Origin: Acetobacteraceae bacterium | GTDB taxonomy: Bacteria > Pseudomonadota > Alphaproteobacteria > Acetobacterales > Acetobacteraceae | Reading direction: 5' to 3' | Length of the DNA stretch: 7,146 nt | NCBI GenBank assembly: GCA_027340195.1 | Contig: DAHWNE010000337.1 | Location: 1 to 7,146 of the forward strand | Part shown: in pieces, positions 1 to 7,146 of the stretch | Layout: each line of letters starts with the position of its first letter | How positions within the stretch are numbered: position 1 is the first letter of the stretch | Notes under the pieces: model-generated | The model's input: only the letters and a program-made list of their open reading frames with translations | The model's database searches: none | Told to the model about the DNA's origin: nothing | Position numbers and translations under genes: made by a program

Positions 1-42
1 GCCGGCCAGCGCGGCGGCGGTCAGGACCTCCCGGCGTTTCAT
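1..42 (-). CDS. N-terminus of a probable Tat-exported protein (partial)
   Basis: Only 14 codons are inside the window, reading MKRREVLTAAALAG, and the rest lies beyond the left edge. The twin arginine at residues 3-4 followed by a hydrophobic alanine/leucine stretch is what a Tat signal peptide looks like, so the product is probably exported folded to the periplasm. The start is supported by a GGAG at 48-51 (minus strand) five bases upstream. It is also supported by an ATGA overlap with the stop codon of the OsmC-like gene, which implies translational coupling and a shared transcript. Nothing can be said about the mature protein. A chance start within the 3' end of the upstream gene is possible but unlikely given both signals. 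Confidence 0.6.
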   Translation of the reverse strand, partial: MKRREVLTAAALAG

Positions 43-449
43 GCCGGCTCCGTCAGGTGGCTGACCACCCGGGACGCGCGGGACAGGGTCCGGCTGACCG
101 GGTATTTGTCGGCGATCTCCAGCAGCTTCGCGCGTTGCTCGGCGGTCAGCGCGCCGGTCAGGGTGATCTCGCGCTCGAACCGATCCCCGCCGCCGGCCTC
201 GGCGACGTGGCGCAGGCCGACGCGAGTGGAGTCCAGCGGCCAGCCGTGGCGGGCGGCATACATCCGCAAGGTCATCGCGGTGCAGGCGCCGAGCCCGGCC
301 AGCAGGTATTCATAGGGCGACATGCCGGTGTCGAGCCCGCCCACCCGCTCCGGCTCGTCGGCGGCGGCGACGTGGTGGCCGGCGAAGACGATCTGGCCAT
401 AGGGGCCGGCGCCGCTTTCGCGCACCACCACCTGAGGGTCGGGTTCCAT
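39..449 (-). CDS. OsmC/Ohr-like family protein lacking the second cysteine
   Basis: A 136-residue protein, the usual length for the OsmC-like superfamily, whose classical members are cytoplasmic thiol peroxidases acting on organic hydroperoxides. The family core is clear: MSPYEYLLAGLGACTAMTLR at residues 43-62 carries the first conserved cysteine (Cys56) at the start of the long central helix, and a second helix ends in the block ADKYPVSRTL (113-122). In OsmC-like relatives this block normally reads ADKCPVHRTL and supplies the second redox cysteine. Here it is Tyr116, and the histidine is serine, so a two-cysteine peroxidase cycle looks impossible. Translation starts at an ATG preceded by a near-perfect AAGGAGG (454-460). 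The stop overlaps the start of a downstream Tat-type gene. The fold is confident; the activity is unknown and could be one-cysteine or non-redox. Confidence 0.88.
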   Translation of the reverse strand: MEPDPQVVVRESGAGPYGQIVFAGHHVAAADEPERVGGLDTGMSPYEYLLAGLGACTAMTLRMYAARHGWPLDSTRVGLRHVAEAGGGDRFEREITLTGALTAEQRAKLLEIADKYPVSRTLSRASRVVSHLTEPA

Positions 450-453
450 GGGG

Positions 454-460
454 CCTCCTT
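454..460 (-). promoter_or_regulatory. Strong Shine-Dalgarno of the OsmC-like gene
   Basis: On the minus strand the sequence AAGGAGG lies four bases before the ATG at 449-447. It is the strongest ribosome binding site in the window and fixes the OsmC-like start. Confidence 0.8.
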
Positions 461-494
461 GGTCCTGGCGCGGGCCGGCGGACCGCGCAAGGGC

Positions 495-522
495 ATGTTG
501 CGCGTCGCCGGCGGCGGATCAA
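495..522 (-). promoter_or_regulatory. Weak sigma-70-type promoter candidate for the OsmC-like gene
   Basis: Reading leftward, TTGATC (517-522) and CAACAT (495-500) are 16 bases apart, matching the consensus at four and three of six positions. The predicted transcript would start about 40 bases before the OsmC-like ATG, a sensible distance. The match is poor enough to arise by chance. I saw no comparable pair facing right for the amidohydrolase gene in this 150-base gap. Confidence 0.22.
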
Positions 523-584
523 GCTTGCCGGTGCCCGTGGCCATCCCCCGCGTCCCCGCATACCCTCCCGTCGTCCCAGCCGCC

Positions 585-588
585 GGAG
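585..588 (+). promoter_or_regulatory. Ribosome binding site deciding the amidohydrolase start
   Basis: GGAG ends 11 bases before the ATG at 600. The spacing is slightly long, but this is the only purine-rich match near the point where family homology begins. It argues against starting further upstream, in the open frame that runs antisense through the OsmC-like gene. Confidence 0.45.
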
Positions 589-599
589 TCCCCCTTTCA

Positions 600-1853
600 A
601 TGGTTCCCGACCTCGCCCTCGCCGATTCCCTGTTCCACGGACTTGCCGAGCGCGGCTACGACGGCGTCGGCATCACCCGCGACGCCTACGGTCCCGGCGA
701 ACAGGCCGCGCATGATTTGGTGCGCGCCGCCGCCGAGGCCCTTCGGCTGGACATCGACATCGACCCCGCCGGCAATCTCTACATGACCCTGCCCGGGCGC
801 GACCGCGCGCTGCCGCGGCTGATCCTGGGCAGCCATCTCGACAGCGTCATCCGCGGCGGCAATTTCGACGGCGCGGCGGGCGTGCTGGTCGGACTCGCGG
901 TGGTGGGCGGGACGGTCGCCGCCGGGAATGTTCCCGGGCGCGATATCACCGTGCTGGCGGTGCGCGCCGAGGAGGCCGGCTCCTGGTTCCCCACCTCCTA
1001 TCCCGGCAGCCACGCCGCGCTGGGGCGGCTGGACCCGGCGGCGCTGGCCCTGCGCCGGCCCGATACCGGGCGCACCCTGGCCGAGCACATGCGCGCGCTG
1101 GGGTTCGACCCCGCCTGGGTGGAAGCCGGCAACGCCCGGCTGACCCCAGCCAACACCGCCGCCTATGTCGAACTGCATATCGAGCAGGGGCCGGTGCTGG
1201 ACAGCGCCGAAATCCCGGTCGGCATCGTCACCGGCATCCCCGGCGCGCGGCGGCTGCGGGAAGGGCGGGTGTTCGGCGCCTACAACCACTCCGGCGCCAC
1301 CCCGCGCCGGTATCGCGCCGATGCCGCCATCGCCTTGGCCGAGCTGGCGTATCGGCTGGACGAGTTCTGGGCGCGGCTGGAAACCCGGGGCCACGCGCTG
1401 GTGGTCACGTTCTGCACCCTGGCGACCGCGCCCGAGGCCGGGTTCGGCAAGGTGGCCGGGGAAGCGGGCTTCCAACTGGACGTGCGCTCGGTCAACCCGG
1501 TCAGCGTCGATGCGCTGTTCGACGAGCTGCACCGGCTGGTTCCCGAAATCGCGGCGCGGCGCGGGGTGCGGTTCGACCTCGGGCCGGAGACCCGGGCCGC
1601 CGGGGCGGCGATGGACCCGGCGCTGCAAGCCGGGCTGGCGGCGGCGGCGCGTGACCTCGGCATCTCGCATCGGGTGATGCCCTCCGGCGGCGGGCATGAT
1701 CCGGCCGCCTTCGTCGCCGCCGGCATCCCCGCCGCGATGCTGTTCGTGCGCAACCAGAACGGCAGCCACAACCCGCGGGAGGCGATGCGGATGGAGGATT
1801 TCGCCGACGCCTGCGCGGTGCTGAGCCGCTTCGCCGCCGGGTTCGCGGGGTGA
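600..1853 (+). CDS. M20-family Zn-dependent amidohydrolase (N-carbamoyl-L-amino acid hydrolase / allantoate amidohydrolase type)
   Basis: A 417-residue cytoplasmic metallohydrolase, the normal length for the hydantoinase/carbamoylase branch of peptidase family M20. Members hydrolyse N-carbamoyl or ureido bonds in pyrimidine, hydantoin or purine breakdown, releasing ammonia and CO2. The dinuclear metal site is complete: His79 in GSHLDS, Asp90 in GGNFDG, the Glu124-Glu125 pair (catalytic base and ligand), His193 in ELHIEQGPVL and His390 in GSHNP. The inserted dimerisation lid runs from about 210 to 330 and begins with the substrate-contact block HSGATPRRYRADA (230-242). MPSGGGHD (360-367) is the usual late family block. 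The exact substrate (ureidopropionate, carbamoyl amino acid, allantoate or ureidoglycolate-like) cannot be read from the sequence. The ATG at 600 is chosen because family similarity begins soon after it and GGAG precedes it; the frame stays open much further upstream but only antisense to the OsmC-like gene. The stop overlaps the KirBac start (GTGA). Confidence 0.9.
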   Translation: MVPDLALADSLFHGLAERGYDGVGITRDAYGPGEQAAHDLVRAAAEALRLDIDIDPAGNLYMTLPGRDRALPRLILGSHLDSVIRGGNFDGAAGVLVGLAVVGGTVAAGNVPGRDITVLAVRAEEAGSWFPTSYPGSHAALGRLDPAALALRRPDTGRTLAEHMRALGFDPAWVEAGNARLTPANTAAYVELHIEQGPVLDSAEIPVGIVTGIPGARRLREGRVFGAYNHSGATPRRYRADAAIALAELAYRLDEFWARLETRGHALVVTFCTLATAPEAGFGKVAGEAGFQLDVRSVNPVSVDALFDELHRLVPEIAARRGVRFDLGPETRAAGAAMDPALQAGLAAAARDLGISHRVMPSGGGHDPAAFVAAGIPAAMLFVRNQNGSHNPREAMRMEDFADACAVLSRFAAGFAG

Positions 1854-2719
1854 CGTCGTCGCGCGCCCGCTACCGCCTGCACGGCGACGCCTACGAGATC
1901 GGCAAGCGCGGGGCGGTACGCTTCGACTGGCGGGACCCGTATCACATCGCGGTGGGGCTGAGCTGGCCGCGCTTCCTGGTGCTGATGATCGGCCTCGATC
2001 TGGCGCTGAACGCGGGATTCGCCGCGCTCTACTGGGCGGTGCCGGGATGTGTTGCGAATGCGCGGCCCGGCTCGTTCGCCGATGCGTTCTTCTTCAGCCT
2101 GGAGACCCTGGCCACCGTCGGCTACGGGGTGATGGCGCCGGTGACGCTCTGGGGGCACGCGGTCGCCTCGGCCGAGATCCTGGCCGGCATGATGTTCACC
2201 GCGCTGGCGACCGGGCTCACCTTCGTGCGGTTCTCCCGCCCGCGGGCGAAGATTCTGTATGCCGACCAGGCGGTGGTGAGCCTGCATGAAGGCGTGCGCA
2301 CGCTGATGCTGCGCATCGCCAACGGGCGCGACAGCCTGCTGGTGGACGGCGCCGCCCGACTCTACGCGCTGATCGCCGGGCGCACCCGCGAGGGCCAGTA
2401 TTTCCGCCGCATCCACGAGCTGCCCCTGCTGCGCCCGCGGATCCCGATCTTCGGCCTGACCTGGACCCTGATGCATGTGCTGGACGCGGCGAGTCCGCTG
2501 GCCGGGATGGACCGGGAGGCGCTACGGCGGCGCGAGGTGCGGCTGTTCCTGGTCGTCACCGCCCGCGACCCGACCCTGGCGGCCGAAGTCCACGACATCC
2601 ACGACTACGGAGCCGACGATGTGGCGTTCGGGATGCGCTACGCCGAGGCGGTGACGGTGGACCCGCTGGGCCGGCCGGTGGCCGATCTGCGGCTGGTGGG
2701 AACGCTGGAGCCGGAGTGA
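1850..2719 (+). CDS. KirBac-type inward-rectifier potassium channel
   Basis: A 289-residue inner-membrane K+ channel subunit of the bacterial Kir family, expected to work as a tetramer. In order: amphipathic slide helix (about 28-39, DPYHIAVGLSWP), outer helix TM1 (about 41-63), pore helix with Glu85 (77-88), selectivity filter TVGYG (89-93), inner helix TM2 (about 104-128), the FSRPRAKI linker (128-135), and an Ig-like cytoplasmic IRK domain to about 285. HELPLLRPRIPIFGLTW and MHVLDAASPL (189-217) match the corresponding KirBac1.1 blocks as I recall them. The residue after the filter is Val94, where KirBac1.1 has Asp. The start is GTG, overlapping the amidohydrolase stop, with no strong Shine-Dalgarno, so translation probably depends on coupling. 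A perfect hairpin follows the stop. Identity is near certain; the physiological link with the hydrolase is unknown. Confidence 0.95.
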   Translation: MTSSRARYRLHGDAYEIGKRGAVRFDWRDPYHIAVGLSWPRFLVLMIGLDLALNAGFAALYWAVPGCVANARPGSFADAFFFSLETLATVGYGVMAPVTLWGHAVASAEILAGMMFTALATGLTFVRFSRPRAKILYADQAVVSLHEGVRTLMLRIANGRDSLLVDGAARLYALIAGRTREGQYFRRIHELPLLRPRIPIFGLTWTLMHVLDAASPLAGMDREALRRREVRLFLVVTARDPTLAAEVHDIHDYGADDVAFGMRYAEAVTVDPLGRPVADLRLVGTLEPE

Positions 2720-2722
2720 GGA

Positions 2723-2765
2723 CAACCGGCGTCATGGCCGAGCGTTCCGGCCATGACGCCGGTTG
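2723..2765 (+). terminator. Perfect 18-bp hairpin closing the amidohydrolase-KirBac pair
   Basis: Bases 2723-2740 are exactly complementary to 2748-2765, leaving a seven-base loop (AGCGTTC). The stem begins three bases after the KirBac stop codon. Position and stability fit an intrinsic terminator, but no T-run follows (the next bases are GTCTGCGCGC). It may be a terminator lacking the U tract, an mRNA 3'-end stabiliser, or a dispersed palindromic repeat. Length and perfection make chance unlikely. Confidence 0.6.
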
Positions 2766-2788
2766 GTCTGCGCGCCGGGTCGGCGGGC

Positions 2789-2836
2789 GGCGGCGCGCGA
2801 ACCGGTATGAAGCCGCATAGGCAATCGCGCGCCGCC
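2789..2836 (+). repeat. 12-bp inverted repeat in the MFS leader
   Basis: Bases 2789-2800 are the exact reverse complement of 2825-2836, separated by a 24-base spacer that is less GC-rich than its surroundings. It lies 51 bases before the transporter start. If transcribed it could fold as a leader hairpin; as DNA it could be a protein-binding site. Both arms are low-complexity GC sequence, so chance is a real alternative. I recognise no known riboswitch here and could not find a convincing promoter between 2766 and 2887. Confidence 0.35.
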
Positions 2837-2875
2837 CCGCTACCCTGGGCGGGTCGGGCCGCCATCGGCCGCCTC

Positions 2876-2882
2876 GGGGGGA
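2876..2882 (+). promoter_or_regulatory. Ribosome binding site of the MFS transporter
   Basis: GGGGGGA lies five bases before the ATG at 2888. It decides between this start and the two in-frame upstream ATGs at 2753 and 2807, which have no comparable site. Confidence 0.5.
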
Positions 2883-2887
2883 ACGTG

Positions 2888-4057
2888 ATGCCGCGCCGCG
2901 CCTGGCTGATCCTGACCGCGCTGCTGCTGGCGCGGGTGGGGTTCGGCTACGAGTACCAGTCGGTGCCCAGCCTCGGCCCGGCCCTGATCGCCCGGCTGCA
3001 TCTGAGCTACGCCGGATTCGGCTCGCTGATCGGCGCCTATATGGTGACCGGCGCCTTCGTCGCCTTGCCGCTGGGGTTCGCCGGCCGCCGCTTCGGCGAT
3101 CGCGCCGTGCTGGGCGGCGGCATGGCGCTGATGGCGCTGGGTCAGCTGGTCTGCGCGCTGGCGCCCGATGCGCGCGGCATCGCCCTGGGGCGGGCACTCT
3201 CCGGCTTCGGCGCGGTGGCGATGATGGTGCTGCAAAGCAAGGTCATCGCCGACTGGTTCACCGGGCGGCGCTTCATGCTGGCGATCAGCCTGTCCTCGGC
3301 GGCCTATCCGGTGGGCGTGGGGCTGGCGCAGCTGGTGTTGCCCGTGCTGGCGCGCCATGGCGGCTGGCCGATGGCGTTCGGGTCCGCCGCGGCCGAGGCG
3401 CTGATCGCGCTGGCGCTGTTCCTGCTGAGCTTCCGCCCCCACGCCGATGCCGCCGCGCCCGCCGTGGGGTTCGGCCTGCCCAGCGCGCGGGAGGCCGGGC
3501 TGTCCGCCTGTTCCGGGCTGATCTGGACCGCCTATACCGCTTGCTACGCCGCTTTCCTGTCCTACACCCCGGCGCTGATGGCCGGCCGCGGCGAGGGGCT
3601 GGCGCTGGTCGGGTTGGTGGTGGCGGTGGCCACCTGGGGCAATGTGCTGGCCACCCCGCTGGGGGGCGCGCTGGCCGGGCGAATCGGTGCGACCACGCTG
3701 CTGGCGGTGGGCACGGCGGCGATGATCCTGGGCGTGGCGCTGATGGGGGCGGCGGATCTGCCGCTGCTGAGCGGCGTGCTGGTGGGGCTGCCGGGGTCGC
3801 TGCACGCCGGTCTCATCATCGCCCTCGGCACCCTGTCGGCGCGGACCGAGAATCGCGCGGTGGGAATGGGGATCTTCTTCACCATCTATTACGGCGGCGG
3901 GGCGCTGGCCCCGGCGCTGTGCGGGATGGCGGCGGATGCCTATGGCGGGCTGCCGGGGGCGATGTTCGCGGGGGCTGCGATCGGCGCCCTGGCGATACCG
4001 GCCTTTCTGGCCCATCGCGCGCTGGGCGGGCGGCGGGTGCTGGCCGCCGAAGGGTAG
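2888..4057 (+). CDS. Major facilitator superfamily (MFS) transporter
   Basis: A 389-residue inner-membrane protein with about twelve hydrophobic segments (near 6-22, 44-63, 73-92, 97-119, 130-151, 162-182, then 203-225, 238-258, 268-288, 294-315, 325-345, 358-376), split by a polar central loop near 183-202. The loop after TM2, GRRFGDR (66-72), is a variant of MFS motif A. The overall look is of the general MFS_1 group, perhaps the CynX/NimT-like branch; I cannot name the substrate. The ATG at 2888 is chosen because a GGGGGGA (2876-2882) sits five bases upstream and TM1 starts directly after it. An in-frame ATG at 2753 lies inside the hairpin and one at 2807 would add a polar, arginine-rich tail. 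It is set apart from KirBac by the hairpin, so it is probably its own unit. Its stop is three bases from that of secA, tail to tail. Confidence 0.88.
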   Translation: MPRRAWLILTALLLARVGFGYEYQSVPSLGPALIARLHLSYAGFGSLIGAYMVTGAFVALPLGFAGRRFGDRAVLGGGMALMALGQLVCALAPDARGIALGRALSGFGAVAMMVLQSKVIADWFTGRRFMLAISLSSAAYPVGVGLAQLVLPVLARHGGWPMAFGSAAAEALIALALFLLSFRPHADAAAPAVGFGLPSAREAGLSACSGLIWTAYTACYAAFLSYTPALMAGRGEGLALVGLVVAVATWGNVLATPLGGALAGRIGATTLLAVGTAAMILGVALMGAADLPLLSGVLVGLPGSLHAGLIIALGTLSARTENRAVGMGIFFTIYYGGGALAPALCGMAADAYGGLPGAMFAGAAIGALAIPAFLAHRALGGRRVLAAEG

Positions 4058-4060
4058 AAC

Positions 4061-6823
<2,763 letters not shown>

Positions 6824-6828
6824 GAGGA

Positions 6829-6834
6829 CCTTCC
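6829..6834 (-). promoter_or_regulatory. Ribosome binding site of secA
   Basis: On the minus strand GGAAGG stands five bases before the ATG at 6823-6821. It supports the 920-residue product rather than a longer one. Confidence 0.65.
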
Positions 6835-6850
6835 GGACGGGCGCGGGCTT

Positions 6851-6879
6851 GAGATAGGGTCCGCCGCCCCCCCGGTCAA
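6851..6879 (-). promoter_or_regulatory. Candidate secA promoter, -35 overlapping the upstream stop codon
   Basis: Reading leftward, TTGACC (6874-6879, five of six to TTGACA) is 17 bases from TATCTC (6851-6856). Shifting by one gives CTATCT with a 16-base spacer, close to the CTATAT -10 seen in several alphaproteobacteria. The TGA stop of the upstream membrane-protein gene is within the -35. Transcription would begin roughly 20 bases before the secA ATG. The spacer contains a run of seven G. It would give secA transcription independent of the gene before it. Confidence 0.5.
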
Positions 6880-7146
6880 CGCGGGCGGGCCGCCGCCGTG
6901 GCCCGCACCCGGCGCATTTCCCAGCCTTGCCAGGCCAGCAGGATCGGCACGCCCAGGGTGAGGTCGCGAGCCCGGCGCAGCAGGGAGACGGACAGCGAGA
7001 CATCGACCGGCAGGCCGAAGATGGCCCCGAGCCCGGCGTAGCTCGCCTCCTGCACCCCGATCCCGGCCGGGACCAGGAAGGTGGCCGCCGAGATCGCCGA
7101 CAGCAGCGCCTCGATCGCCAGCGCCACCTCGAATGGGACCCGCACG
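6876..7146 (-). CDS. C-terminal part of an HpnL / lysylphosphatidylglycerol-synthase-like membrane protein (partial)
   Basis: The last 90 codons of a gene that enters from the right edge; its start is outside the window. The visible part has a hydrophobic helix (about the first 28 residues), then [31 protein letters not shown] and LLAWQGWE, followed by a basic tail rich in Ala and Arg. The VPxGxGVQEaxY...LFGLP...SLLrRaRdl pattern is typical of the UPF0104/flippase-like family and resembles HpnL, a membrane protein of hopanoid gene clusters, but I cannot separate HpnL from its paralogues with only the C-terminus. It lies 52 bases upstream of secA on the same strand, so read-through into secA is possible in addition to secA's own promoter candidate. 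Confidence 0.75.
   Translation of the reverse strand, partial: VRVPFEVALAIEALLSAISAATFLVPAGIGVQEASYAGLGAIFGLPVDVSLSVSLLRRARDLTLGVPILLAWQGWEMRRVRATAAARPR

Noticed and set aside
520..527. CAAGCTTG palindrome in the divergent intergenic gap as an operator.
   Set aside because: Eight bases only, no flanking dyad; expected by chance.
57..599. A 181-codon in-frame upstream extension of the amidohydrolase.
   Set aside because: It runs antisense through the OsmC-like gene and across the intergenic gap, shows no homology-like pattern, and the ribosome binding site lies before 600.
597..2476. Long minus-strand open frames opposite the amidohydrolase and KirBac genes.
   Set aside because: They are Arg/Gly/Ala/Pro-rich shadows of well-recognised plus-strand genes.
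2753..2887. A 45-codon in-frame upstream extension of the MFS transporter.
   Set aside because: Its first ATG lies in the arm of the 18-bp hairpin; the extra residues are polar and arginine-rich, and the good ribosome binding site is at 2876-2882.
6867..6873. Run of seven C (seven G on the minus strand) near secA as a phase-variation tract.
   Set aside because: It is short for slippage, and it falls in the spacer of the candidate promoter; length change could alter spacing, but nothing in a single sequence shows variability.
6824..7003. A 60-codon upstream extension of secA.
   Set aside because: It overlaps the upstream membrane-protein gene out of frame, and conserved SecA sequence begins at the ATG at 6823.

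Overview
The window is very GC-rich bacterial chromosome, with G or C in most third codon positions. It reads as an alphaproteobacterium, probably Rhodospirillales/Acetobacteraceae-like. The grounds are base composition, a SecA with a C-terminal CxCx8CH zinc tail, a KirBac channel, and a membrane-protein tail resembling the HpnL family of hopanoid loci. Genus cannot be assigned from this sequence alone. Coding density is high and no tRNA, rRNA, CRISPR array or insertion sequence was seen.

Left end (1-449, minus strand): an OsmC-like protein gene is followed, through an ATGA overlap, by the first 14 codons of a gene whose product starts with a twin-arginine-type leader. The 150-bp gap 450-599 separates this leftward unit from a rightward one. 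It holds a strong Shine-Dalgarno for the OsmC gene, a weak promoter candidate for it, and the ribosome binding site of the rightward gene.

Centre-left (600-2765, plus strand): an M20-family Zn-dependent amidohydrolase of the N-carbamoyl-amino-acid hydrolase/allantoate amidohydrolase type is followed by a KirBac inward-rectifier potassium channel. The two overlap by GTGA, so they are probably translationally coupled. A perfect 18-bp hairpin three bases after the channel stop codon closes this pair.

Centre (2766-4057, plus strand): a 12-transmembrane MFS transporter, preceded by a leader of about 120 bases that contains a 12-bp inverted repeat. It converges on secA with only 3 bases between the stop codons.

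Right (4061-7146, minus strand): complete secA (920 aa, all ATPase motifs and the zinc tail intact), preceded by a good -35/-10 pair whose -35 overlaps the stop codon of the upstream membrane-protein gene. That gene, the C-terminal part of an HpnL/lysylphosphatidylglycerol-synthase-like membrane protein, runs off the right edge.

Most of the window is ordinary housekeeping and metabolic sequence. The points that merit a second look are the amidohydrolase-K+ channel pairing, the OsmC-like protein lacking the usual second cysteine, and the two inverted repeats flanking the start of the transporter transcription unit. I did not find convincing evidence of a new multi-gene system.
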